Of a stretch of DNA of 64,000 nt, positions 1 to 8,737 are shown piece after piece. The notes under the pieces were generated by a model, which saw nothing but the letters and a program-made list of their open reading frames with translations, had not been told where the DNA came from and did no database searches. The translations under genes were made by a program, and so were the position numbers. The DNA comes from CALKJU01 sp046349355 (GTDB lineage Bacteria; Pseudomonadota; Alphaproteobacteria; Geminicoccales; Geminicoccaceae), in contig JAXMCM010000018.1 of assembly GCA_046349355.1 (NCBI GenBank), forward strand, positions 186,001-250,000, in the 5' to 3' direction. Each line of letters opens with the position of its first letter. The stretch's first letter is position 1.

Positions 1-647
1 ACCTCGTCGGTGATCTGCAGCACGTCGTCGAGGAAGTGCGAGATGAAGATGAAGCTCTGCCCGGCCCGCTTGAGCCGGCCCAGCACCTCGAACAGGCGCT
101 CGACCTCGGGCGGCGACAGCGCCGAGGTCGGCTCGTCGAGGATGATGATGCGGGCGCCGGAGTAGAGCACCCGGCCGATCTCGATGAGCTGCTGCATGCC
201 GAGCGGCAGCGAGCCCATCCGCGCCTTGGGGTCGACCTTGATGCCGAGGCTGTTGAGGTGCGCCTCGGCCTCGCGCGCCATCTCGCCCCAGCGCACCACG
301 CCCAGCCGCGAGACCGGCTGGAAGCCGAGGAAGACGTTCTCGGCGACGCTGAGGTCGGGGATGACGCTCAGCTCCTGGTGGACCATGCCGATGCCGGCCG
401 CCAGGGCGTCGCGCGCCGAGCGGAAGTGCACCGGCCGGCCGTCCAGCCGCATCGTGCCGTCGTACTCGGTGTGCACGCCGGCGATGATCTTCATCAGCGT
501 CGACTTGCCGGCCCCGTTCTCGCCGACGAGACCGTGGATCTCGCCGGCGCGCAGGGTGAAGTCGACGTTCGAGAGTGCGGTGACACCCCCGAACGTCTTG
601 GAGATTCCGGCCAGCTCGAGGAGCGGGACGGCAGCCTCGGACGCCAT
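1..647 (-). CDS. Sugar ABC importer ATP-binding protein (partial, C-terminus outside window)
   Basis: This is the ATPase that would power uptake of a sugar or sugar-like solute (RbsA/MglA type). The first 215 codons are in the window. Visible motifs are Walker A GENGAGKST (residues 42-50), the signature-like LPLGMQQ, Walker B IIILDEPTSAL and the switch histidine in SHFLDDV. Members of this family usually carry two ATPase cassettes, and only the first is seen here. The ATG at 645-647 lies 18 bases after the stop of the binding-protein gene upstream, so the two are very probably co-transcribed. The substrate cannot be read from the sequence, and the permease is presumably just beyond the window edge. 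Confidence 0.92.
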   Translation of the reverse strand, partial: MASEAAVPLLELAGISKTFGGVTALSNVDFTLRAGEIHGLVGENGAGKSTLMKIIAGVHTEYDGTMRLDGRPVHFRSARDALAAGIGMVHQELSVIPDLSVAENVFLGFQPVSRLGVVRWGEMAREAEAHLNSLGIKVDPKARMGSLPLGMQQLIEIGRVLYSGARIIILDEPTSALSPPEVERLFEVLGRLKRAGQSFIFISHFLDDVLQITDE

Positions 648-665
648 GCGTCCCGCTCCCACGAT

Positions 666-1694
666 CTAGATGAGGAAGTGCTCCTGCATCCACAGCATGC
701 CGGGCGCGTTGGCCTTGGTCACGACCGGGCCGTCGGTGATGACATGCTTGGGGATGCCGCCCTCGCCGGTCTTCTCGCCGCCGACGACCGCCGCCACGCC
801 GGCGACGACCGCATAGCCGTGGATGCGGCAGGACGGGTTGCGCACGGTCGCCAGCATGCGGCCGTCGAGCACCGCCTCGACCGCCGGCGGCATGGCGTCG
901 ACGCCGCCGATCAGGATGTTGGTGCGGTTGCGCGCCTTCATCACGTTGTAGGCCGCCAGCGCCATGTCGTCGTTATGGAAGAAGGCGGCGTTGATGTCCG
1001 GGTACTTGGTGAGCAGGGTGTCCCAGATGCGGGCCGCCTTGGTGACGTCCCAGTCGGCCGGCTGCTCGTCCAGCACCTTGATGTCGGGATACTTCTCGAT
1101 CACCGACTTGAAGCCGCGGGCCCGGCCCTGCGCCCCGGTGTGGCCCAGCGCCCCCTGGGTCATCACGATGTTGCCCTTGCCGCCCATGGCGTCGACCAGG
1201 GCCTGGGTGACCGCGGCGCCCATGAACTCGTTGTCCGGGGCGAGGAAGCTGTGGACGTTGATCTGGTCGAGCGGGGCGATCAGCGTGTCCATGTCGATCA
1301 CCGGGATGCCGGCGTCGATCATCTTCTTCACCGGATCGGTCAAGGTACCGATGCCGAACGCCTGGATGGCGACGAAGTCCCAGGGCTGCGAGGCCATGTT
1401 GTCGATGGCGGCGCGCTGCTTGGTGGCGCTGAGCTCGCCGTCGAACCAGGTGACCTCGACGTTGAACAGCTTGCCCCAGTACTCGGCCGCCTGCTTGCCC
1501 TGGGCGCACCAGGTGGCCTGCAGGCCGGCGTTCGAGAAGGCGGCCTTCAGCGGCTTCTCGGAGCGGCCGGCGACCTCGGCGAGCGCCGGGTCGAAGCCCA
1601 TGCTCGCCAGCATCGCACCGGCGGCGCCGACGGTGCCGGCGGACTGCATGAACCCACGACGTGTCTTCGACGTGCCCTCGGGGTGACGGGCCAT
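666..1694 (-). CDS. Sugar ABC transporter substrate-binding protein, Tat-exported
   Basis: This is a 342-residue periplasmic binding protein of the ribose/galactose-type (PBP1) family and the partner of the ATPase that follows it. The N-terminus has a twin-arginine signal (TRRGFM, arginines at residues 12-13), then an Ala/Gly-rich hydrophobic core and a likely cleavage near ALAEV. The open frame extends further upstream, but the ATG at 1692-1694 is preceded by GGAGCA at good spacing and gives a proper signal peptide, so that start is chosen. The region FVAIQAFGIGTLTDP and the later AAFFHNDDMALAAYNVM are typical of this fold. The Tat signal suggests folding before export. The ligand is unknown. 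Confidence 0.9.
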   Translation of the reverse strand: MARHPEGTSKTRRGFMQSAGTVGAAGAMLASMGFDPALAEVAGRSEKPLKAAFSNAGLQATWCAQGKQAAEYWGKLFNVEVTWFDGELSATKQRAAIDNMASQPWDFVAIQAFGIGTLTDPVKKMIDAGIPVIDMDTLIAPLDQINVHSFLAPDNEFMGAAVTQALVDAMGGKGNIVMTQGALGHTGAQGRARGFKSVIEKYPDIKVLDEQPADWDVTKAARIWDTLLTKYPDINAAFFHNDDMALAAYNVMKARNRTNILIGGVDAMPPAVEAVLDGRMLATVRNPSCRIHGYAVVAGVAAVVGGEKTGEGGIPKHVITDGPVVTKANAPGMLWMQEHFLI

Positions 1695-1813
1695 GATCTG
1701 CTCCCTGATGTCGTTTCCGTCGCGGCCTTGGCTCCGCGCGGCGCTGGACTTTGGGAGCGCCGGGGCCGCTTGGCAACGGGCTTTTCCGACGCGGCCGGGC
1801 TGCGGAGACGAAC

Positions 1814-1835
1814 GGGGGACGCCCGGGCGCCCCCC
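1814..1835 (-). terminator. GC-rich inverted repeat after the last RTX gene
   Basis: Arms GGGGGCGC and GCGTCCCCC surround a very short loop, 25 to 46 bases beyond the stop of the upstream RTX gene and before the sugar-binding-protein gene. There is no T-run, so it is only a weak candidate for a terminator or RNA-stability element. Confidence 0.25.
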
Positions 1836-1859
1836 GCCGGCCAAGCAACCCGCGACGGG

Positions 1860-3059
1860 TCAGAAGACGAAGTCGTAGGCCTGCAGGTCGCCCGGGGCAA
1901 AGTCGACGAGGAGGATCTGCGTGCTGAACGTTGCGGTGCCGGGTGGGGTCGTGGTCAGCGTGATCAGGGTGTCGCTCCCCTGCGCCGCGATGACGATGCC
2001 CGAGGCCGAGATGCCGGTGCCCTTGTTGGCGTAGTCGACGGCCGAGATGTCGAGCACGTCGAGATCGCCGGTGAAGCCGACCACCGTATTCTGGGCAAGG
2101 TCGTTGCCGAAGACGAGGTCGGTCGGTCCGTGTCCGCCATAGTAGTCCAGCTGGTAGACATCGGCGCCGTTGCCGCCGACCAGCGACTCCAGGGCGCCGG
2201 CGCTGCCGTTGAGGGTGTCGTCACCATCGCCGCCAAAGACCTTGTCGTCGCCGTCCTCTCCCCACAGCGTATCGTTCCCGGCATCGCCGTAGAGCCGGTC
2301 GTTGTCCGAGCCGCCCTCGATGTAGTCGGCGCCATTGCCGCCGTAGGCCGTGTCGTTGCCCCATGAAGTGTAGATGTTATCGTTGCCGTTGCCTCCCCAA
2401 TAATGCTCGTTGCCGTAGTATCCGGAGAGCAAATCGTCGCCGCTTCCGCCGTAATACGTATCGTCACCATTGCCCGACGTGTTGATCTCGTCGTCGCCGG
2501 CATCGCCGTAGAACGTGTCATTGCCGCCACCGCCGTCCAGGACGTCGTTGCCATTGCCCCCGTAAAGCAGGTTGTTGCCCGAGCCGCCGTAGACATTGTC
2601 ATCGTCGTTGCCGCCCGAGGCCTGGTCGTCGCCAGCTTCGGCGCTCAAGAGGTCGACCCCGTTGCCACCGCTCAGGGTGTCGCGACCGCTGCCGCCGAAC
2701 AGGAAGTCGTCGTCCGAGCCGCCGTTCAGGGAGTCGCTGCCCCGGCCGCCCTGCAGCTCGTCACTGCCCGCTCCACCGAACAGGGTATTGGCCCAGGCCG
2801 TCGACGTGGTGACGAGCTGCGGTCCCCGGCCAGTGCCGACCAGGATGGTGTCGGCCTCGAGCGTGTCGTCGCCATTGCCGCCGTAGAGCGTATCGACGCC
2901 GCGGTTGCCGCGCAGCAGGTCGGCGTCGTCGCCACCGTAGATGACGTCGTTGCCGTTTCCACCGAACAGCGAATCGGCACCGCCATAGCCGTAGATGGTG
3001 TCGGCGACCGCGAACCCGCTCAGGGTGTTGTCGAGATCGTTGCCCTCGATGAGCGCCAT
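1860..3059 (-). CDS. RTX repeat protein, type A paralogue 1
   Basis: This 399-residue protein is built almost entirely of calcium-binding nonapeptides of the GGxGxDxLx type, seen from about residue 20 to 290. They fold into a parallel beta-roll in known RTX proteins. No catalytic domain is visible. A non-repeat insert around residues 70-95 (ADTILV...ANTLFG) is shared with the gene at 6208-7398 and defines type A. The last ~85 residues are a non-repeat domain ending in YDFVF, the place where type I secretion signals lie. It follows a type B paralogue by 51 bases and is probably translated from the same transcript. No ABC/MFP/TolC secretion genes are in the window. Function is unknown; a secreted calcium-binding structural protein is plausible. 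Confidence 0.85.
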   Translation of the reverse strand: MALIEGNDLDNTLSGFAVADTIYGYGGADSLFGGNGNDVIYGGDDADLLRGNRGVDTLYGGNGDDTLEADTILVGTGRGPQLVTTSTAWANTLFGGAGSDELQGGRGSDSLNGGSDDDFLFGGSGRDTLSGGNGVDLLSAEAGDDQASGGNDDDNVYGGSGNNLLYGGNGNDVLDGGGGNDTFYGDAGDDEINTSGNGDDTYYGGSGDDLLSGYYGNEHYWGGNGNDNIYTSWGNDTAYGGNGADYIEGGSDNDRLYGDAGNDTLWGEDGDDKVFGGDGDDTLNGSAGALESLVGGNGADVYQLDYYGGHGPTDLVFGNDLAQNTVVGFTGDLDVLDISAVDYANKGTGISASGIVIAAQGSDTLITLTTTPPGTATFSTQILLVDFAPGDLQAYDFVF

Positions 3060-3110
3060 GGGCTCTCTCCGTGCGAAAGACGTCGGGTGTCGGGGATCCG
3101 GGGGCCAGCC

Positions 3111-4310
3111 TCAGAAGACGAAGCACTCGGGGGTAAGGTCGGCGATCAGCACGTTGACCAGATGGATCTTCGTCGAGACAGTCGTGCCGACGCTGAAGGT
3201 GATCACCGTCTCGGTGACGTCGTCGCCGATGTCCTGCTCCTGCAGGGCGATCCCCGAAGCGCCCAGGCCCTGGCCCTTGCCGTCGTAGGAGACGCTGCGG
3301 ACGTCGAGCAGGTCGTTGTCCGCCATGAAGTCCCGGACCGTGTTGTCCGCTCCGGCATCGTCCGCGAAGGAGAAGGTGTCGGTGGAGGTGCGGTTGTCCT
3401 CGGTATAGCTCAGCGACGTGGTGCTGCCCGTCATCACGTCGTTGCCGGCGCCGCCGGCCAGCGTATCTTCGTCGTCGCCGCCGGTCAGCGAATCGTCGCC
3501 CTGGCGGCCGGACACGAAGTCGGAATCGGCGCCGCCCGAGATCGTATCGTCACCCTCGTCGCCATGGAGCGAATCGTCGCCGCGGAAGCCGTCAAGCCTG
3601 TCGTTGCCGCTGCCGCCCCAGCAGGTATCGGCGCCGCTGCCGGCGATCATGAAGTCATTGTCGCCGCCCAGCGCAACCTTGAGCCTACCCGGCCCACCGT
3701 AGAGCATGTCGTCGCCGGCACCGCCGATGACGCTGCCAGCAGCGACCGTGATGGTGATCGCGTCGTTGTCGGCGCCGCCGTCGACCAGGACGAAGCCAGC
3801 GCCGTTCAGGACGACAGTGTCCGCTCCGTTGCCGCCGTAGACCGTGTCCGCGCCGTAAGGGTCCCGGATGGCGTCGTTGCCGTCGCCGCCCCAGGCGGTA
3901 TCGTTGCCCCAGCTGCCGGTCAGCATGTCATCGCCGGCATTGCCGGCGAGCCGGTCGTTGCCTTCCCCTCCGTCAACCTCGTCGGACTCATCGTCCCCGG
4001 ACAGGCTGTCATTGCCGGCACCACCGAAGATGGCGTCCCGGCCGTTGCCGCCGAACACGGAGTCGTTGCCCGCCTGGGTACGACTCTGCCGGTCGGTGTC
4101 GCCCCACAGCAGGTCATCGCCGTTGCCGCCGAAGAGGACGTCGTTACCGGCGTTGCCGAACAGGGAGTCCGCATCGTCGAGGCCGAACACGGAATCGTTG
4201 CCGTTGGCGCCGGACAGGGTATCGGCGAGCTCGGCACCGGTGATGGTGTCGTTGCCGCTGGTCCCGGGGTAGGTGTTGCTGACCCCGGGCGTGCCGACGA
4301 AGATCGCCAT
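3111..4310 (-). CDS. RTX repeat protein, type B paralogue 1
   Basis: This 399-residue RTX protein has an N-terminus (MAIFVGTPGVSNTYPG) of the type B pattern also seen at 4662 and 7454. Nonapeptide repeats are interrupted near residue 75 by a conserved insert (GDTDRQSRTQAGND), and a second non-repeat stretch with GRLKVALGGDND sits mid-protein. The C-terminal domain ends in ECFVF. The open frame extends 11 codons upstream, but the ATG at 4308-4310 has AGGA at proper spacing. A conserved dyad lies about 95 bases upstream (4405-4431). It probably forms a two-gene operon with the type A gene downstream. Confidence 0.85.
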   Translation of the reverse strand: MAIFVGTPGVSNTYPGTSGNDTITGAELADTLSGANGNDSVFGLDDADSLFGNAGNDVLFGGNGDDLLWGDTDRQSRTQAGNDSVFGGNGRDAIFGGAGNDSLSGDDESDEVDGGEGNDRLAGNAGDDMLTGSWGNDTAWGGDGNDAIRDPYGADTVYGGNGADTVVLNGAGFVLVDGGADNDAITITVAAGSVIGGAGDDMLYGGPGRLKVALGGDNDFMIAGSGADTCWGGSGNDRLDGFRGDDSLHGDEGDDTISGGADSDFVSGRQGDDSLTGGDDEDTLAGGAGNDVMTGSTTSLSYTEDNRTSTDTFSFADDAGADNTVRDFMADNDLLDVRSVSYDGKGQGLGASGIALQEQDIGDDVTETVITFSVGTTVSTKIHLVNVLIADLTPECFVF

Positions 4311-4404
4311 GGAGAATTCCTCGGACTGGCGTGAGCCTGCCATGCCGGGGCGCGCTCGGGAAACCCGGAAGCGGACCGGACTAGCCTAGGACAGAACCCA
4401 AGGT

Positions 4405-4431
4405 TGACGCCAGGCCGATAGCGAAGTCAAG
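4405..4431 (-). promoter_or_regulatory. Conserved dyad upstream of RTX type B gene 1
   Basis: On the minus strand this reads CTTGAC, 15 bases, GCGTCA. The same two hexamers with exactly 15 bases between them occur before the other two RTX transcription units (6030-6056 and 8738-8764). The halves TTGAC/GTCAA are inverted, so this may be an operator. Alternatively CTTGAC is a -35 element of a promoter with an unusual -10. Confidence 0.6.
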
Positions 4432-4661
4432 CGAGCCTACGATGACAATGCTTCCCAGTAGTTGAAAGCGCCGCAACTGGACGGCGGAATTCCCTATCGA
4501 TCGACGCCAATGCCTACAATGAATCAGGGACTTGCGCCGGCCGGCTCGCGACGCACCGCAAAAGCCGCCATGGAAGAGCGACGTGGCGCGGCGCGTCCTC
4601 GCCTCAGCGACCTCGTACCGGGCGATCCGCCACCGCGTCGGGCCCGGCCGGGGCGGCCTCG
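4432..4661. other. Gene-free interval between RTX genes
   Basis: Together with 4311-4431 this makes 351 bases without a credible gene between two RTX genes. It is less GC-rich than its surroundings. Apart from the dyad at 4405-4431 I see no terminator, RNA gene or further repeat. Short plus-strand open frames here have no ribosome-binding site or recognisable product. Confidence 0.5.
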
Positions 4662-5954
4662 CTAGAACCGGAAGTCCGCGGCCACGAGATCGCTGGCGTC
4701 AAAGTCCAGCAGCACGATCGTGGTACTGATCACGGCCGGTCCATCGGCGGTGGAAACGAGCTCGATCACGGCGTCGGCACCGTCCTGCGAGATGTCGAAG
4801 CCGGCGGCGCCGAAGCCGCTGGCCTTGCCGTCGAAGGTGACGGCCGAGACGTCGAGCGTCTGGCGGTCCTGCACGAAGCCCTCGACGGTGTTCACCGCCA
4901 GGTCGTCGGCGAAGACGAAGCGGGCCGAGGCTTCGTCCGATCCGAACTCGTCGACGATGTAGCTGTCGGCGCCGTTGCCGCCGTCGATAACATCGGCCGC
5001 GCCGTCACCGCCATAAAGCGTGTCGTCGCCATTGCCGCCGTAGAGCGTATCGTTGCCCGAGTCGCCCTGGACCGTGTCGTTACCATTGCCGCCCGAAACG
5101 GTGTCGGTACCGCTGCCGCCCCAAACATAGTCGTGTCCAGCCCGCCCCTGCAGGACGTCGTCCGCATTGAATCCGCCGATGCTGTCATCGCCTTCATCGC
5201 CATAGAACGTATCGTTGAAGAAGCCGCCCTCCAGCGTGTCATTGCCGTTGCCACCCCAGACGAGGGCGTCGAGGCCAAGCGTTCCGATGTACGAATCCAC
5301 GCCATCGCCGAGGGTGATCTTCAACCAGCCATTGGCACCGTCGACACGATCATTGCCGCTGCCAGCAGCAACACTGCCGGTGCCTTCGAGGACCAGCCAG
5401 TCATCGCCTTCGCCGCCGGCCAGCGAGTTGGTTCCGCCGCCCTGGTTGAGGGCCCGCATGTAGTCGTTGCCGGCCCCGCCGTACAGCGTGCTGATCCCCT
5501 GCTGGTCATCCAGATTGTCGTCTCCGGCGCCGCCCCACGTCGTATCGTTGCCGTAGCCGCCGTTGAGGACGTCGTTGCCGTTTCCACCGTCAAGGCGGTC
5601 ATTGCCATCGCCGCCGTAGATCCCGTCGCTGCCGTTACCACCGGAGAGGCTGTCGGCACCGCGGCCACCGTCAACGTAGTCGTCGCCGTTGCCGCCCTGC
5701 AGTGTATCGGCTCCGGCCTGCGACAGGCTGCGTTCCTCGGTATCGCCGAACAGCCGATCGTTGCCCGTGCCGCCGTCCAGGCTGTCATCGCCGGCATTGC
5801 CGTACAGCGTGTCGGCGTCCTGGTTGCCGACCAGCGTGTCGCTGCCGTTGGCCCCGCTCAGGGTGTCGGACCTGTTCGCCCCGGTGATCGTGTCGGCACC
5901 GCTGGTACCGTTGAGGGTGTTCGTCTGGTTGGGAATGCCATTGATGACGGCCAC
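4662..5954 (-). CDS. RTX repeat protein, type B/type A chimera
   Basis: This 430-residue RTX protein starts at GTG (5952-5954), with GGAGGG just upstream. Its first ~310 residues follow the type B pattern: N-terminus MAVINGIPNQTN, insert GDTEERSLSQAGAD, mid-protein GWLKITLGDGVD and LQGRAG. From about residue 315 (AADVIDGGNGAD) to the end (LVAADFRF) it matches the type A protein at 6208-7398, not its type B relatives. It therefore looks like a recombination product of a type B-type A gene pair. The conserved dyad lies about 75 bases upstream (6030-6056). As with its relatives there is no catalytic domain and the C-terminus is hydrophobic. Confidence 0.85.
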   Translation of the reverse strand: MAVINGIPNQTNTLNGTSGADTITGANRSDTLSGANGSDTLVGNQDADTLYGNAGDDSLDGGTGNDRLFGDTEERSLSQAGADTLQGGNGDDYVDGGRGADSLSGGNGSDGIYGGDGNDRLDGGNGNDVLNGGYGNDTTWGGAGDDNLDDQQGISTLYGGAGNDYMRALNQGGGTNSLAGGEGDDWLVLEGTGSVAAGSGNDRVDGANGWLKITLGDGVDSYIGTLGLDALVWGGNGNDTLEGGFFNDTFYGDEGDDSIGGFNADDVLQGRAGHDYVWGGSGTDTVSGGNGNDTVQGDSGNDTLYGGNGDDTLYGGDGAADVIDGGNGADSYIVDEFGSDEASARFVFADDLAVNTVEGFVQDRQTLDVSAVTFDGKASGFGAAGFDISQDGADAVIELVSTADGPAVISTTIVLLDFDASDLVAADFRF

Positions 5955-6029
5955 GGGACCCTCCTTGCGCGATGCGGGGCGGAGACCAGCGCAAGCGCCG
6001 CCGGCTCGTCACACCTACTTGGCAAGTCG

Positions 6030-6056
6030 TGACGCCGTTCCGGATAGCCTGTCAAG
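6030..6056 (-). promoter_or_regulatory. Conserved dyad upstream of the chimeric RTX gene
   Basis: Minus-strand CTTGAC, 15 bases, GCGTCA, identical in both hexamers and in spacing to the elements at 4405-4431 and 8738-8764. The spacer also shares GCTATC with the 4405 copy. It lies about 75 bases before the GTG start at 5954. Confidence 0.6.
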
Positions 6057-6207
6057 CGAACATCCGGCGCACCCGGAGAACCGGCTGCGTCGCCGAAGGT
6101 GCCGCCCCGCTGCCGTGGCCCGGGCAGCCGAACTAGCCCGCACGGCCCGTTCGGGATCAGGCGCCGCCGTTGCGCCGGATCGCGCGGACGCCGACCGGGA
6201 TCCGGCG

Positions 6208-7398
6208 TCAGAAGCGGAAGTCGGCGGCGACGAGACTGCTCGCGTCGAAATCGAGCAGGATGATGGTGGTGTTGGTCACCGCCGGGCCCGAGGCGGTCGA
6301 GATCAGCTCGATCCGGGCGTCGTCGCCATCCTGGGTGATGACCAGGCCCGGTGCGGCGAACCCGCTGGCCTCGCCGTCGAAGGTGGCCTGACGGACGTCG
6401 AGCGTGCTGTGGTCCTGGATGAAGCCCTCGACCGTGTTCACGGCCTGGTCGTTGCCGAACACCAGGCGGAACGAGCCGTCGTCGTCGAGTTCCAGGTAGT
6501 CGGCGCCGTTGCCGCCGACGAGCACATCGGCTGCGACATCATCTCCCGTCAGGGTATCGTCGCCGTCGCCGCCATAGACGCTGTTGTTGCCCTCGCTGCC
6601 GGTCAGCGAATCGTTGCCGCCGCCGCCGTAGAGGGTGTCCTGGCCCTCATTGCCGCTGAGCTCGTCGTCGTCCCTGCCGCCGTAGAGCGAGTCGTCGGCG
6701 CCGTAGCCGCCGATCGAATCGTTGCCGTTTCCACCGTAGATGGTGTCCACGCCGTCATAGCTCAGCAGCGTATCGTTCCCGTCGCCGCCGAAGAACGAGT
6801 CGTTGCCGTAGCCGGACGTGCTGATGTAGTCGTTGCCGTTTCCCGCGTAGAAGGTGTCGTTGCCCGAGCCGGCGTCGAGGCTGTCGTCGCCGTCGCCTCC
6901 GTCGACAAGATTGTTGCCACCGCTGCCGTCGAACACATCGTCGTCCGCGCCGCCGAACATGCGGTCATTGCCGCCACCGCCGAGGGCGCTGTCCGCGCCC
7001 GCGTCGCCGAAGATCCGGTCGGCGCCGGCATTGCCCTCCAGCAGATCGTCCTGGTCGCCGCCATAGAGGGTGTCGGCGGCGGATCCGCCGAAGACCCGGT
7101 CCTCGCCGTCATCGCCGAAGAGCGTGTTGGCCGAGGCCGCCGCCGGATTGGCGAGGATGGTGGCACCCCCTTTGGTGACGAGGATCGCATCGGCCCAAAG
7201 CTGGTCGCTGCCGTTGCCGCCGAAAAGCGTGTCGACGCCGCGGTTGCCGTAGAGGAAGTCGTCGTCGTCGTTGCCGTGCACCGTGTCGGCGCCGTTTCCG
7301 CCGGACAGGTTGTCCTGCCCCTCGAAGCCGGTGATGGTGTCGGCCGCGATCGTCCCGAACAGGGTGTTGTCTTCGCTGTTGCCGTCGATGACCGCCAT
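6208..7398 (-). CDS. RTX repeat protein, type A paralogue 2
   Basis: This 396-residue RTX protein begins MAVIDGNSEDNTLFG, matching the other type A protein (MALIEGNDLDNTLSG). Nonapeptide repeats run to about residue 305, with the type A insert ADAILV...ANTLFG near residues 70-95. The C-terminal domain ends LVAADFRF. The open frame extends 33 codons further upstream into the preceding gene, but the ATG at 7396-7398, preceded by AAGGAACAG, gives the family N-terminus. It lies 55 bases after the type B gene at 7454-8641, the same arrangement as the pair at 1860-4310. Function is unknown. Confidence 0.85.
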   Translation of the reverse strand: MAVIDGNSEDNTLFGTIAADTITGFEGQDNLSGGNGADTVHGNDDDDFLYGNRGVDTLFGGNGSDQLWADAILVTKGGATILANPAAASANTLFGDDGEDRVFGGSAADTLYGGDQDDLLEGNAGADRIFGDAGADSALGGGGNDRMFGGADDDVFDGSGGNNLVDGGDGDDSLDAGSGNDTFYAGNGNDYISTSGYGNDSFFGGDGNDTLLSYDGVDTIYGGNGNDSIGGYGADDSLYGGRDDDELSGNEGQDTLYGGGGNDSLTGSEGNNSVYGGDGDDTLTGDDVAADVLVGGNGADYLELDDDGSFRLVFGNDQAVNTVEGFIQDHSTLDVRQATFDGEASGFAAPGLVITQDGDDARIELISTASGPAVTNTTIILLDFDASSLVAADFRF

Positions 7399-7453
7399 GG
7401 GGTCTGTTCCTTGCGCTCGATCGGTGGACCGGGAACGATAGGGGGGACCGTCC

Positions 7454-8641
7454 TCAGAAGACGAAGTCGTCTTCGGAAATGTCGGCGATCGCCACATCCA
7501 GCAGGACGATCGTGGTCGAGACGGTGGTGCCGGAGGTGAAGGTGATCACCGTGTTGACGATGCCACCGCCGGAATCCTCCTCGACCAGCGAGATGCCGGT
7601 CGCCGCGAGTCCGAGGCCCTTGTCGTCGTAGTTGACCGCCGTCACGTCGAGCAGGTCGTTGCCCGGCAGGAAGTCCTCGACGGTATCGCGGGCCTGGTCG
7701 TTGCCGAAGACGAAGGTGTCGTTCTCCAGCGGGTTGTTGCTCTCCGAGCCGGCGCCATGCAGCACGTCGTTGCCGGCCCCACCCTGCAGGCGATCGTTGC
7801 CCTCGTCGCCCTCGAGCGAGTCATCACCCGCACGTCCCTGGAGCAGATCGTCCTCGGTGCCGCCGTCGATCTCGTCATCGCCCTCATCGCCGTAGAGCGT
7901 GCTGGCGACGTCGCCGCCATAGAGATAGTCGTTGCCCGCACCGCCCCAGACGGTCGAGGCTTCCCGGGCGCCGTTGTACTCATCGTCACCGTCGCCGAGC
8001 GCGACTTTCAGCCGCCCGGCGTCGGCCGTGAGCGAGTCGTTGCCGTTGCCGCCAACTATCGTGGCGTTGAAATAGACTTCGAAGTAGTCGTTGCCTTCGC
8101 CTCCGAACAGCGCGCTGCGACCCGGACCGTAGCCGTAGTCGTACATGGTGTCGTTGCCGTCACCACCGTACATGGTGCTAGAGCCTATCGAGTCGTCGAA
8201 ATAGTCGTCGCCGTTGCCGCCCCAGCTGGTGTCGTTGCCGAAGCCGCCATAAAAGTAATCGTCGCCCTCTCCGCCGTATAGACGATCGCTTCCGTCCTCT
8301 CCATTCATATCGTCACTGCCGGTGCCGCCATAAGCCAAGTCGGCGCCCCGGCCGCCATAGACATAGTCGTCGTCATTGCCGCCAAAGAGCGTATCCGCTC
8401 CCTGCTGCAGCAAGCTGCGCCCCTCAGTATCGCCGAACAGATAGTCGTTCCCGTTGCCGCCTTCTATCCGGTCATTCCCAGCGTTGCCGAACAGCGTGTC
8501 CTCGCCGTCGAGGCCGAACAGCGTGTCGATGCTGCTGGCGCCGCTCAGCGTGTCGTTCAGCTCGGCGCCGGACATGGTGTCCCTGTCGTTGCTGCCGACG
8601 AGGGTGTTCTCCTGCCCCGGGATACCGGTGTAGATTGCCAT
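7454..8641 (-). CDS. RTX repeat protein, type B paralogue 3
   Basis: This 395-residue RTX protein (N-terminus MAIYTGIPGQENTLVG) carries the type B insert GDTEGRSLLQQGAD and the mid-protein GRLKVALGDGDD. Its C-terminal domain ends in DDFVF. It is unusually rich in Tyr and Asp in the middle section (DDYFYGGFGND and similar). The start ATG at 8639-8641 is preceded by CTGGAGATG. It is the first gene of the array in transcription order and has the conserved dyad about 97 bases upstream. It is probably cotranscribed with the type A gene that follows. Role unknown; calcium binding is inferred from the repeat type. Confidence 0.85.
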   Translation of the reverse strand: MAIYTGIPGQENTLVGSNDRDTMSGAELNDTLSGASSIDTLFGLDGEDTLFGNAGNDRIEGGNGNDYLFGDTEGRSLLQQGADTLFGGNDDDYVYGGRGADLAYGGTGSDDMNGEDGSDRLYGGEGDDYFYGGFGNDTSWGGNGDDYFDDSIGSSTMYGGDGNDTMYDYGYGPGRSALFGGEGNDYFEVYFNATIVGGNGNDSLTADAGRLKVALGDGDDEYNGAREASTVWGGAGNDYLYGGDVASTLYGDEGDDEIDGGTEDDLLQGRAGDDSLEGDEGNDRLQGGAGNDVLHGAGSESNNPLENDTFVFGNDQARDTVEDFLPGNDLLDVTAVNYDDKGLGLAATGISLVEEDSGGGIVNTVITFTSGTTVSTTIVLLDVAIADISEDDFVF

Positions 8642-8737
8642 GCTGCATCTCCAGCAACCAAGCCGCTCGCGGAACGCACTCGCGGGCCGACAGTGCCGAT
8701 AAGGATAGCTCCGGAGATCGCGAGTTCAACCTCCCGG

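Noticed and set aside
36..2366. Long plus-strand open frame (776 codons) across the sugar-ABC and RTX genes
   Set aside because: It crosses two genes and is the complement of well-supported minus-strand proteins. Its Val/Ala/Asp/Gly bias is what reverse-reading a GC-rich gene gives.
2403..4334. 643-codon plus-strand frame opposite the RTX genes, rich in VVA repeats
   Set aside because: Periodicity comes from the complementary Gly-Asp nonapeptide codons. No ribosome-binding site and no recognisable domain.
1900..8600. Short regularly spaced DNA repeats in the RTX genes as a CRISPR array
   Set aside because: The repeats are 27-base coding units of nonapeptides, degenerate and in frame, without unique spacers or cas genes.
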